From Sphingobacteriales bacterium (GTDB lineage Bacteria > Bacteroidota > Bacteroidia > Chitinophagales > UBA2359), in assembly GCA_016700115.1 (NCBI GenBank), contig CP064999.1:5451501-5515500 (forward strand): a stretch of DNA of 64,000 bases, in the 5' to 3' direction. The number at the start of each line of letters is the position of its first letter. Position 1 is the first letter of the stretch. A program made the translations under genes and the position numbers. A model generated the notes under the pieces. That model was not told the DNA's origin. It worked only from the letters and a program-made list of their open reading frames with translations, and ran no database searches. Positions 54,564 to 63,318 of the stretch are shown here, in pieces.

Positions 54564-54923
54564 TTATTGTAATTGCAACACATCATTAGGACTGTTGCAT
54601 AAAATAGCCTTATTGCCTCTGACTGCAATAGGAGCTTTAATCAAATCGGGGTTATTGATCAATATATTTAACCAGCCTTCGGCATCAAAATCGCGACCTT
54701 TAATATTTTCCTGATAATACGAATCCGATTTGTTGAGCAAGTCTTTGGGTCGAAGTTCTAACATAGCCAACAATTGATGCCACATCATTTGAGTAAATGG
54801 TGTTTTGTGATATTCTACCTCTCTGACTGCCGGAGTAATGCTTCGGGCAATAGCCAATACTTTGCGTGCACGAGCAGATTGGGGATTGTAATACACCAAA
54901 ATTTCTGAAGCATGAGTTTTCAT
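54564..54923 (-). CDS. ArsC/Spx-fold protein lacking the active-site cysteine
   Basis: The 119-aa product fits the ArsC/YffB/Spx fold: ILVYYNPQSARARKVLAIA, VREVEYHKTPFT, then WLNILINNPDLIKAPIAVRGNKAILC, matching the KRPI..R-type end of the family. The loop that normally carries Cys (NPxCxxS/CxxC) reads NPQSARAR, so a reductase mechanism is unlikely. The only Cys is at the end of the conserved strand (ILC). The role may be structural or regulatory; unknown. Confidence 0.7.
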   Translation of the reverse strand: MKTHASEILVYYNPQSARARKVLAIARSITPAVREVEYHKTPFTQMMWHQLLAMLELRPKDLLNKSDSYYQENIKGRDFDAEGWLNILINNPDLIKAPIAVRGNKAILCNSPNDVLQLQ

Positions 54924-55411
54924 AAAACCACAAGTTTTTTTGTGAAGAAAGGAGGTTGTTGGCTGTTGCCTGTAATGTTTTAGCGCATGTTTTTTTGTTT
55001 AAGTCTATATGCTTTACACTTAATATTTCAAAATCAATCCTTGATTTTTTTACTTTCGATTTTTTTGAAAAAGGTGAATTGGTTTAAAGAAAAATCATTT
55101 TTTTGAAAATAAAGTTAAATTTAGACATTTTACTGACAATTATACTCTATTCTTTTCATTTCCCGACCCCGGTAAAGACATTTTTTTTTTAACGATTTGA
55201 AAGGACAGTTCGATAAAGTTGCATAAAAAGGAAGGTAAAGCCATAGTTTTGATTTTATCCCAAACGAAACCCCGCTTTTCCTTATGAAAATCGTAACATC
55301 ACAAGAGCAATATTATCTAAGAAGTCCTGTATTGGCAAATGTAAATTGAAATTTATAGTTCACCTAATAATTTTATTTTTATGTGTGCGTGGACGGTAGA
55401 ACTGTCTGATG

Positions 55412-55844
55412 ATGTCTCGATATGGGAAGTACGGCGAGCAGACGTATCGTCAGCGTTTTGAAAAGAGCTTTGATTTCAAAGGGTTCAACAAGGTGATTTT
55501 AGAAAACCGGAGGAAGGAGTTCATGGGTGAATTAGCCCCCAGGTATATTAGTAATAGTGGGTAGCACTCACCGGGAACCGGTCGTTTTTTCTGGCTGTTC
55601 CGGTTTTGGAGATTAGAGATTGCCGGTTTAGCTGTTGGGGACGTAGAAAATCATACAGCCCTGCACCATCACGCTTAACAAACCTAAAATGTGAAGAGAA
55701 AAGAAAGCCAGAGAGTTTATTACGCCCCGATCATCAGTAAACAAGCTCAAGAATTGCAAAAACTGTCAAAAGTGTTAAATTTAGATGCGTTTTTCTCTAA
55801 AAGCCTTTGTGGACAGCCTCTGCGAAATAGGAATTTAGATGGTA
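55412..55844 (+). pseudogene. Decayed IS4-type transposase
   Basis: One reading frame from ATG 55412 gives SRYGKYGEQTYRQRFEKSFD ... APRYISNSG, then after in-frame stops TAG (55562), TAA (55676) and another TAA it continues RLEIAGLAVGDVENHTALHHHA, QT and KRKESQRVYYAPIISKQAQ. A frame change then yields KAFVDSLCEIGI. The order (SYI.KSG, LEI.GLA.VDV..HTA, Y......QA.EL......DA.FSKK.FVD) matches Bacteroidota DDE transposases. The dispersed repeat at 55845 cuts it off. The rest of the 54924-56127 gap is AT-rich with no gene that I can support. Confidence 0.65.
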
Positions 55845-55974
55845 ATACCAACTATGATTTAACTTTGAACCATCAATTACTGACATACGTCTTTAAATAC
55901 CCCTCCTTTCCCCATTTGAGGGGCAGGGGGGTGTCAGGTTAGGGGTGGGTTCTTTTAGATAGTGAAGTGGTATA
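55845..55974 (+). repeat. Dispersed ATACCA/TGGTAT repeat, copy 6 (longest)
   Basis: It starts ATACCAACTATGATTTAA and ends ATAGTGAAGTGGTAT. Relative to copy 1 it holds an extra GC-rich segment (CCCCATTTGAGGGGCAGGGG). It sits directly in the remains of the transposase gene. Confidence 0.75.
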
Positions 55975-56127
55975 AGGCAGTTCCAATGTAATATTTAATT
56001 GCGTTTCGCCTATACAGGCGAGCGTCAAAAAAACAAGGGCAAACCCAGAGCTTATAACCACAAAACTAACCACAAAAAATTTCAACTAAACATTTCAAAA
56101 TCATTGAATTGTTAATTTTTTTCTGAC

Positions 56128-57813
56128 TTACTCTTCTACAATTCCAAACGTACGCCAGGCAGTTCCTGAACCTACATCGGCACATACCCACCCTGCCGGA
56201 GAACCCACAGCAGGATTAGAGTTGAATATAATATCGCCAATTTTGGTCGGATTTTCAGGGGCAATATCCGATATGCCTATTTTTATTCTGTTAACGCCAC
56301 TACCTATAAAAAATCCTCTTGGAAATGCGACATAGCCCAATAAACGATGTCCGCTTCCATTATCCGTCGTATTGGCCACCGTGCTGGAAAAGGCCATACC
56401 TGTGCTAACTTCTGCCGGTACTAATACGCTTTCAGGGTCATTAAGCATTGGTTGGGCATAGTATCTCAACCGGTACCAATTGCTGTATGCGCCCGCTTGG
56501 TCGGGTGTATATTCAAGTCGCCATCGCCCGAATAAAACATCATCAAGCGAGCCGATAGGGATATCTTTAATGCTTTCTTCAACCGTACTTATCTCAAAAT
56601 TGACTGAATTTTTCCGGCTTTGATTATTGCCCAATAAAATTTTAATTTCGGCCAACTCTTCTTCATCACTTGTTTGTTCCAATCGTTCTATCAATTGTTG
56701 GCGTTGGTCAATCAACTCTTCGAGTTGGCGGTAAAGGTCAAATCTGGAACGCACGGTAGAGATTTGTCTTTCGTCGAGATCTGCATTGTCTAATCTTTCA
56801 AAAGGAAATAAGCCGGTTTGGAAATCTTCGTTAGCCCCAAATTCAAATATGATGCCTTTCAATGCCCCACCTGCGGTAAAATCCACAATACTTCCGCCCG
56901 TTCTGTTTTCAAAACGGATGCCCCGGTTCTTATCCTGTATATAAAAAGTCTGGTCTTTCCATATCGTACCGCTTCCAACCGGTATTTCCGATTCCGCTCC
57001 AATCCAGATTCCCGGTTTATCTATTTTAGGCGACAACTGATTAAATTCTGCATAACATCCCAAAAACAGACCATTTTTAGCCTGATAACTAATAGGTTGA
57101 GGACCGCTTTCAATTCCTGCGGTATGGCATCCATAATAATTGTTACCCGATTTGCTTTGATCTATAACAGCCCCTTCCAAATTTGCATTGACATCTAACG
57201 CTATACTTACCCCATTAGAGGCCGCCGTAAAAAATCCGTATCGGGCATTGTTATACAATTTCACATAATACAAATGACATCCATTGGCGGTTTCTTCAAT
57301 GTGAATTCCGTCAGATAACGCAAGTTCTACATATAGTTGTTTAATTGAGGCGGGCTCCGACAACAATATTCCGTGTTCCATTTGTCCGGTGTTACTTCTT
57401 CTTACTTTAAAGTGCTCCATGGTTACACCGGTTGCTAAAACTCTGATTGCCGGGCTAAGTACGGTTTCATTTGCATATTCTATTATGGTTGAGCGTCCAC
57501 CGTCTCCGCTGATTATGACCGGACGGTCAATATTTAAAGTATTGAGAATTGGATATTTAGTGTAGGTAGCCGGATCAGGAGCAGGATCTAAAGCAGTGGT
57601 ACATGTATAGCTTGCCGGGAAATATATCCGTTTAGGTGTATTTCCTAAATTAAGTATGATTTGGAAAACTCTATCCCAAGTATGATCACCTGTTTCAAGT
57701 GTTGGTTCTCCTGCTAAGGTATCTAATAAATGGTCTGGATCTGAAATTGGATTGCTGTTTGCCGAGGCATAGATGGGATAAATATTAAGAGCAAATTCAA
57801 CTATATTTATCAT
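56128..57813 (-). CDS. Tail-spike-like right-handed beta-helix protein
   Basis: The 561-aa product has no signal peptide. After ~75 residues comes KRIYFPASYTCTTAL and VIISGDGGRSTIIEYAN, the usual entry into a pectate-lyase-type beta-helix, with helix coils to about residue 330. A Gln/Glu-rich coiled coil follows (residues ~345-410, RQLEELIDQRQQLIERLEQ). The C-terminus reads KIGDIIFNSNPAVGSPAGWVCADVGSGTAW, a motif common in phage tail-spike and related proteins. It is paralogous to the split gene at 59466-61637. It lies 34 bases after the T9SS protein at 57848 on the same strand. Function unknown; polysaccharide binding or cleavage is plausible. Confidence 0.7.
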   Translation of the reverse strand: MINIVEFALNIYPIYASANSNPISDPDHLLDTLAGEPTLETGDHTWDRVFQIILNLGNTPKRIYFPASYTCTTALDPAPDPATYTKYPILNTLNIDRPVIISGDGGRSTIIEYANETVLSPAIRVLATGVTMEHFKVRRSNTGQMEHGILLSEPASIKQLYVELALSDGIHIEETANGCHLYYVKLYNNARYGFFTAASNGVSIALDVNANLEGAVIDQSKSGNNYYGCHTAGIESGPQPISYQAKNGLFLGCYAEFNQLSPKIDKPGIWIGAESEIPVGSGTIWKDQTFYIQDKNRGIRFENRTGGSIVDFTAGGALKGIIFEFGANEDFQTGLFPFERLDNADLDERQISTVRSRFDLYRQLEELIDQRQQLIERLEQTSDEEELAEIKILLGNNQSRKNSVNFEISTVEESIKDIPIGSLDDVLFGRWRLEYTPDQAGAYSNWYRLRYYAQPMLNDPESVLVPAEVSTGMAFSSTVANTTDNGSGHRLLGYVAFPRGFFIGSGVNRIKIGISDIAPENPTKIGDIIFNSNPAVGSPAGWVCADVGSGTAWRTFGIVEE

Positions 57814-57847
57814 ATTATTTAGTCTTTGAGTTTAACAAGTTTTAAAA

Positions 57848-59455
57848 TCATTCCCCCGAAACCACCAACCTGATGGTAGTTTGGGAGTTAGGGGTGATGA
57901 GTTGCAAAAAGTAAAGACCGGGCGGCCAGGTATGCGAAGGCAGAATTCCGGACGGTTGGTTGGGTTGTTCCCGGTAGAGGATACTGCCGGTAAGGTTAAA
58001 CACCCGCAACTCTAAGGCAGCACCCGATGAAATACGGTCTGCCTGCCAGAATATGTTTTGGTTTGCCGAAACAGGATTTGGATAGAGCGACAAAGTGGGC
58101 AGGTTGGACTTAGGTGTATCTATGCCGGTGGCGACATCAATTAGTGTGCAAAGGGTATCGTTTCCGCAGGGGTTGGTGGCGACGAGGCAAAGGTTGTAGG
58201 TTCCGGGATTGGGATAGGTGTAAACGGGCATTGCAGTTTGGGCAGTATCCGAATTTCCGAACAGCCAGGTATATTCATGGGCACCTGTGGAGGTGTTGCT
58301 TTCTATGTTCAGGGTGTAATTGTCTAAGGAATGGGTAAAAGCTGCCTGCGGACGGCAATTGCCGGTGGAATCCATTTTTACGAAGAAGGGGTAGGCCTCA
58401 TAATTAGGGGAGGTAATGTGTACTGCCACGCCACCTACTAGATAACCCCCATCAGATGTTTTCATGATGGTTCTACCTACTGTCTGGTAATTTTGTATCC
58501 CAATATAGTCAGACTGCCATTGCAGGTTGCCATTGTTGTCTGTTTTGACAACCCAAAGCTTCTCGAATAAATAAGTTCTTCCTACTGTAATATAGCCGTC
58601 CGTACCTGTGCTGATGATGTTATTAAAACCATACTCGTATGGATTCACTGGTGGAATAGTAGTTTGATACGCTTTACTCCAAATCATATTGCCGTTCAGG
58701 TCAACTTTTATTACAACGCGATTTCCCGTGGTAACGATATAGCCGTCTCCCTCGTTGGCGTGAATAATGCTTCGGGTTTCCGGATAATAACCAAGACAAG
58801 TTTGGCTTATTGAGCCACTGTTGTGAACTTTGATAAAGCATGAATGACAATCATTACATTGAGCAAAAACCATCCAGCCGTTTCCGTCCAATAAAGGAAC
58901 TATATCGTTATTTTCACCTGCTGCCCAGTCATCAAGGGTTTGTACCGGAAGTATTAGATAATTAAGAAAACTTGAGTATGTTCCGGTGAAACTGTTTACA
59001 GACCATGTACAATTATAATTCATAGGAATATCAGCATCGCCCAGAAGTTGAAAAGTTAAACCAGAATAAACGACATTGTCGCCGGTACCATTTATGGATT
59101 CACAAATACCAAAGAAAAGAGAGGACAAAACTGATTCGGGAATTTCCCATTCTAATTCAAGATTGAGGTTTAGTTTCTTTACCCCAAACATATACCCTCC
59201 GTCTGTTGTCCGTACACCATGACCTCCTGCATGATTACTTGTTAAAAGCGTATCTCCGGTTTCAGAATTTAAGATGACAATGCCCGGATATCTGCCAGAA
59301 CTCAAAAAGTTCCCGTCATCCATTTCGAATAAATCAAAAACTTTTGTATCGTAATAGGACGAAGCATTTGATTTGAAATAGCTCACCCACCCTTGTGAAA
59401 ATACAAATTGCGGGCAGATCAGAACAGCCAACAAAGAGATTGAAATTTTTTTCAT
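57848..59455 (-). CDS. T9SS type A sorting-domain protein with PKD domain
   Basis: The 535-aa product has a signal peptide (SISLLAVLICPQFVFSQ). Residues ~20-360 form repeated propeller-like strands with IMKTSDGGYLVGG-type motifs. A PKD domain follows (AAFTHSLDNYTLNIESN ... EYTWLFGNSDTAQTAMPVYTYPNPGTYNLCLVATNPCGNDT). The last ~80 residues are a T9SS type A sorting domain (PTLSLYPNPVSANQNIFWQ ... HTWPPGLYFLQLITP ... RLVVSG). The C-terminal ~230 residues closely match the gene at 63319. The product is surface-exposed or secreted. Confidence 0.88.
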   Translation of the reverse strand: MKKISISLLAVLICPQFVFSQGWVSYFKSNASSYYDTKVFDLFEMDDGNFLSSGRYPGIVILNSETGDTLLTSNHAGGHGVRTTDGGYMFGVKKLNLNLELEWEIPESVLSSLFFGICESINGTGDNVVYSGLTFQLLGDADIPMNYNCTWSVNSFTGTYSSFLNYLILPVQTLDDWAAGENNDIVPLLDGNGWMVFAQCNDCHSCFIKVHNSGSISQTCLGYYPETRSIIHANEGDGYIVTTGNRVVIKVDLNGNMIWSKAYQTTIPPVNPYEYGFNNIISTGTDGYITVGRTYLFEKLWVVKTDNNGNLQWQSDYIGIQNYQTVGRTIMKTSDGGYLVGGVAVHITSPNYEAYPFFVKMDSTGNCRPQAAFTHSLDNYTLNIESNTSTGAHEYTWLFGNSDTAQTAMPVYTYPNPGTYNLCLVATNPCGNDTLCTLIDVATGIDTPKSNLPTLSLYPNPVSANQNIFWQADRISSGAALELRVFNLTGSILYREQPNQPSGILPSHTWPPGLYFLQLITPNSQTTIRLVVSGE

Positions 59456-59465
59456 GGTATTGTTA

Positions 59466-60902
59466 TTATGGGTTTATGAACCAAAAAGGTTTCCATACGG
59501 CATTTATTGAGGCAGAAGGAGTTTCGGGGTCGAATATGAACGCCTCTGTACATATCCATGCTACATTGTCGCGTTCTAAGTTATTAGCTGTTTCACCTAA
59601 ATAAAGAGGGCTCCTATTAAAATGTATATCGCCTATATTGCCGATAATTTTTTGTAAATATGGAGGAGAACCATAAACAGTCCCATTTACATGTACATCT
59701 TCTTCTACGGGCTTACCAGGCCCCACCGTTACTCTGATTTTCTTTTCCCCTTCTTCATCATTTTTGCTCAACAGGATGGGGTTAAAAAAGTAGGGCATTC
59801 CGGGCGGTATTTCATTTCCAGTAAAAAAACCGGAAAGCGATAAAGCCCTGCCGGCATCAGCATTGGCTTCGGAGAAAACATAATAGGGGCTGTTGCCCGT
59901 TCCGGTAACTTTATTTAGCAATTCTTTTACCGACAAAGCCCATTGTCGGGAGTTGGTATGTCCAAATCCGAAGATATCAACAGGGTCTTTTGGTCCTGCC
60001 TCGAAAAACACGCCTGCACCGCCCCATACTCCATCTTCCGGGTCGGGGTCTATGCCGGTCGAGTTTCTGAACCTGACCACCTGATTGTATAACGGAAAAA
60101 TACCCCCTTGTTGGAGAATGGATGCCCCGTTCCGCCAATCACCATCGGGGTAGTAGTTGGGTGTCTGTTCCGAACTGCCCCCTATCCATTGAGTGGGGGT
60201 TTCGAGTTTTATGATGCCCTCCCCCGTGCAGCCGAGAAACAGGTTGCGGTTTACATCGCTAAGTACCCCCGCCGTATAGGCACCGGTTTCGTTGCCTTCG
60301 CTGTGGCAGCCGATATAGGTGTTCCCCAATGCACTGTTGTCATATATGCCCCATCCTCTGTTTCGGTTGGTAGTCAGCCCCACTATGGTAGAAGCATTGG
60401 AATCGATACCGGCAATATAAAGCCCGTTTCTTTTGCATTTGAAAATCCGGGTATTGTAAAACTGACTGACATTGGCATTGGTATAAACATGTCTGGGGTA
60501 GGCATTGTGGATATTGTCGCAAGCATAAATATAAAACACCTCTGAAACGGCATGAGCGCCGCTATCATAAGTAGCTTTTATCCGGATCGGTATTTCTCCG
60601 TAGGGGAAAGAGGCGGTATCTGCAAACAGATGAAATTCGACCGAACCTGCGGTAGTCGGGTCAGGAGGAGGGTCTCCGAAATCTACCTGCAAAAACGGAA
60701 GCAGCAATGCTGCAAAATCCTCTCCCCCGATCAGTATTTCAATTTGCAGGTTTTCTAATACGGTTCCATCGGGAAGTAAAGTATTGTTGGTAGTTCTTAA
60801 AAAATTAACGTCAAGATCGGTTTTCAGGTTCTTTGAGATATATGGGATAGGGTCTAATTCAAAATAGTTTAAAAACCGGAAATCAATGTAGTTGACCGGC
60901 AA
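59466..60902 (-). CDS. Beta-helix protein, C-terminal part of a split gene
   Basis: The TTG at 60902 is an artificial start: in-frame coding sequence continues upstream (STHPAPEDLLPVNYIDFRF), and the preceding frame (60869-61534) ends here, so a 1-base shift in the CACACCCCGCCCCC region (about 60905-60925) splits one gene. The part contains beta-helix coils (NRGWGIYDNSALGNTYIGCHSEGNETGAYTAGVL) and a C-terminal motif IGDIHFNRSPLYLG ... VAWICTEA related to the tail-spike-like end of the 56128 gene. No signal peptide. Confidence 0.65.
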   Translation of the reverse strand: MPVNYIDFRFLNYFELDPIPYISKNLKTDLDVNFLRTTNNTLLPDGTVLENLQIEILIGGEDFAALLLPFLQVDFGDPPPDPTTAGSVEFHLFADTASFPYGEIPIRIKATYDSGAHAVSEVFYIYACDNIHNAYPRHVYTNANVSQFYNTRIFKCKRNGLYIAGIDSNASTIVGLTTNRNRGWGIYDNSALGNTYIGCHSEGNETGAYTAGVLSDVNRNLFLGCTGEGIIKLETPTQWIGGSSEQTPNYYPDGDWRNGASILQQGGIFPLYNQVVRFRNSTGIDPDPEDGVWGGAGVFFEAGPKDPVDIFGFGHTNSRQWALSVKELLNKVTGTGNSPYYVFSEANADAGRALSLSGFFTGNEIPPGMPYFFNPILLSKNDEEGEKKIRVTVGPGKPVEEDVHVNGTVYGSPPYLQKIIGNIGDIHFNRSPLYLGETANNLERDNVAWICTEAFIFDPETPSASINAVWKPFWFINP

Positions 60903-61534
60903 TAGATCTTCGGGGGCGGGGTGTGTTGATTTTCTTCATGTTGAATATCGGGCGGGTTGGCAATGAAAATTCCGTCAATCTGGTAGAACAACCCCCATAT
61001 TCTTTGACCTTCTAAAAAGATTTTTTTGGAATTAGTGCCCACCACTCTGATGCCATCGCCCGGAAATCCGCTGATTGTACAGTTATTGACTGCTGCCCGC
61101 TTATGAAACATCATTCCGTGTCCGAAACCAAAATCGGGATTATATGGGTTTTCGTAGCTTTGGGAGGTGTTGGCATAAATCAAAGAGAAATCCTCTAAAG
61201 TAGGTTCGGCATTGGTGGTGAATGGCGCATCCAAAAAATCGGCAACATCAAAACCGGAAGACAAGACAAAATTGATGTCGGGCGATATGGGCAATGTTGG
61301 GTGGTTTAGAAACAAACCGGTACCTAAGTTACCACCTTCATAATTTGCATGAACAATCAATCCGTCTGCCGGCAATAACAGATTACTGTCAAAGGGGTGG
61401 GGAGCAAACGGGGCATTCACAATCAGAAAGGTGTTGTTAGGACCTGCCCCTCTGATGATGGGAGCACCGAAAATCTGAAGTGTGTTGCTGAAATGGTAGT
61501 ATCCAGGCGGAATATATATTACCCCCCCCCCCAT
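60869..61534 (-). CDS. Beta-helix protein, N-terminal part of a split gene
   Basis: It starts within a G11 tract (ATG-GGG-GGG-GGG-GTA) and reads MGGGVIYIPPGYYHFSNTLQIFGAPIIRGAG, the standard opening turn of a pectate-lyase/tail-spike beta-helix. In relatives this follows a ~30-residue helix. Coding-like sequence upstream (MPGAPNTSNGDWLPA, then FYEAQLSLKNNIYG, back to ATG 61637) is in other frames, so the tract and a T4 run nearby hold indels. The original gene probably ran 61637 to 59466. With 10 or 13 G the frames on either side of the tract would join. Confidence 0.6.
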   Translation of the reverse strand: MGGGVIYIPPGYYHFSNTLQIFGAPIIRGAGPNNTFLIVNAPFAPHPFDSNLLLPADGLIVHANYEGGNLGTGLFLNHPTLPISPDINFVLSSGFDVADFLDAPFTTNAEPTLEDFSLIYANTSQSYENPYNPDFGFGHGMMFHKRAAVNNCTISGFPGDGIRVVGTNSKKIFLEGQRIWGLFYQIDGIFIANPPDIQHEENQHTPPPKIYCRSTTLISGF

Positions 61535-61834
61535 ATATGTTGTTTTTCAGAGACAATTGTGCTTCATAAAAGCCGGCAGCCAGTCGCCGTTTGACGTATT
61601 GGGTGCGCCGGGCATTGTGGTGATATCAACAAACATAAGGAGGCAGATTTATTTAGGGTAATATGTTACAACTCTGCAAATATACCTTTTATTTTTGAAA
61701 ACAAAATTTTTGGTAAGATTTTTTTATTTTTTTTGAAAATGTTTTTGAATCCAACATGGCTGCCACACATTAAAAAAAAGAAGGGAGGCGATATCTTTGT
61801 AATTTTGCGAATTGCAAACCCAAAATCAAAGTAT

Positions 61835-62060
61835 ATGCCTCCCAACATTCTGCCTTTAGAGTTATATAAAGACATCCTGTCAGTAGCAAAGATATTACAA
61901 TTAAGGGATTTTCTGTACTGTTTTATGTGTATTCGATATGGAGTAAGTGTACGGAGTTTATGCCGCTATAGTAACTACTCTGTTCGCACTTGGTTTCGTT
62001 TTATGTCAGAGGACTACCTGTGGGAGCGCATTCGTATGAAGTTGTTTTTTGAAGTGGGTG
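61835..62060 (+). pseudogene. Transposase N-terminal reading frame
   Basis: ATG 61835 gives MPPNILPLELYKDILSVAKI and continues through WERIRMKLFFE. Coding sense then passes to the +1 frame at the T6 run around 62044-62049 (LKWVYQPEENYIIAIDE). One T fewer would join the frames. It could be a mutation, a read error or a slippage site. Confidence 0.6.
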
Positions 62061-63182
62061 TATCAACCGGAGGAGAATTATATTATAGCCATAGACGAAG
62101 TGGTAGAAGGGAAAAGTCGGGACAAGACCTATGGTTTGTCGAAGTTTTGGAGCAGCATTCAGAAATGCCCCATATTCGGGATTTGTTTTTTTTGTGCTTC
62201 TCTGATAGCTGTGGGGAAACGGAAATCATATCCGATGGTGGTAGAGCAAGTCGTACAGACAGAGGGGGACAGGAAGCGGATAGCGGAACAGAAAAAGAAG
62301 GCATTAGCTGGCAAGCAGCGCAGTGCCGAAGGCAGATGTTTGGTTCGTGGCAGGAAGCAAGGCAGCAAAAACCGACCCAAGCAGCCCAATCCTACGGCAT
62401 CCTTTCGGGCATTCACCGCCTTGTTAAACAAGTTGCTTTCGTGCTTACCGGGCATCAACCTGACCTATATGGTAGCAGACTGTGCTTATGCCTCAGCAGA
62501 TTATTTCTCTGCGGTAACAAAGACCGGACTTCACCTGATTACCCGTTTGCCTGTAAATGCCGCCCTCGTCTATGCCTACTCAGACCCAGTAGCCCCAAAA
62601 CATCGGGGAAGACCCAAAAAATACGGAGAAAAAGTAGATTTGAACAACCTTGATAACCAAGAACTGAAAGACACCAAAACCGAAAATGGTCTCCTTACTC
62701 AGATATGGCAACTGCCCTGTTACAACAAATCCTTAAGCAAAAACCTGTTAAATGTGGGGATAGTAAAAATAACCAATTTGAAAACCCAAAAAGTAGCCTT
62801 CTCTAAATTTTGCACCACCGACCCTAACCTCGACTGGCAAACTATGATAGATTATTATAGTTTGCGTTTTCAGATTGAGTTTGACTTTCGGGATGCCAAA
62901 CAATTTTTCGGACTATCCGATTTCAAAAACTACACCTCGAAAAATCTGACCAATTTTGTTAATCTATGCTTTACCGCTACCTTGACGGCTAAAATTTTGC
63001 AGGCACAATATCAGGTTAAATACAATAACCCTAACTTTAGCATTTTAGACCTCAAAATACTCTGTAATACGCGTTTTACGGTCAAAACAGTTATTAAATT
63101 GGTACGAAAATCGCCCGATTCAATTTTTAATACTCAATTCGCAGACGGGTTTATGCCAACAGATTTGGTCAATGTCGCTTAA
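62049..63182 (+). CDS. IS4-family transposase (catalytic part)
   Basis: The 377-aa frame contains the DDE triad: AIDEVVEGKSRDKTYGLSKF (first Asp), TYMVADCAYASADYF (second Asp), and YSLRFQIEFDFRDAKQFFGL with the exact IS4 Y-(2)-R-(3)-E-(6)-K signature carrying the catalytic Glu. Its TTG start is not the real one; the N-terminal ~75 residues are encoded in another frame from 61835. As it stands the element is probably inactive unless frameshifting occurs. Confidence 0.85.
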   Translation: MKWVYQPEENYIIAIDEVVEGKSRDKTYGLSKFWSSIQKCPIFGICFFCASLIAVGKRKSYPMVVEQVVQTEGDRKRIAEQKKKALAGKQRSAEGRCLVRGRKQGSKNRPKQPNPTASFRAFTALLNKLLSCLPGINLTYMVADCAYASADYFSAVTKTGLHLITRLPVNAALVYAYSDPVAPKHRGRPKKYGEKVDLNNLDNQELKDTKTENGLLTQIWQLPCYNKSLSKNLLNVGIVKITNLKTQKVAFSKFCTTDPNLDWQTMIDYYSLRFQIEFDFRDAKQFFGLSDFKNYTSKNLTNFVNLCFTATLTAKILQAQYQVKYNNPNFSILDLKILCNTRFTVKTVIKLVRKSPDSIFNTQFADGFMPTDLVNVA

Positions 63183-63318
63183 ATATCTATAATATAGAAG
63201 AAAAAACACGACCGTCTTATCTTATATTTGTGGCAGCCTTGTTGGAATCATTACCATTTTTAAAGTTTTGAACGGCAATCAGGCTTACTTAAAAATTGGA
63301 TTTATACAAGTTTTAAAA

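Larger units (their letters stand above)
61748..63249 (+). mobile_element. IS4-family insertion sequence, about 1.5 kb
   Basis: Terminal inverted repeats: left GAATCCAACATGGCTGCCACA (from 61748), and right, read in reverse complement, GATTCCAACAAGGCTGCCACA (to 63249), 19 of 21 matching. A DDE transposase in two frames fills the inside. It is inserted between the beta-helix gene and the T9SS gene at 63319. A clear target duplication is not visible; AAT appears at both edges. Confidence 0.8.

Noticed and set aside
55284..55349. 21-codon ORF starting MKIVTSQEQYYLRS
   Set aside because: Too short and without a promoter or recognisable context; not enough evidence for a gene.
62049..62653. Continuation of the 61733-62653 frame as a separate protein
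   Set aside because: Beyond about 62060 it overlaps the DDE catalytic frame and has no transposase motifs; only its N-terminal part is real.
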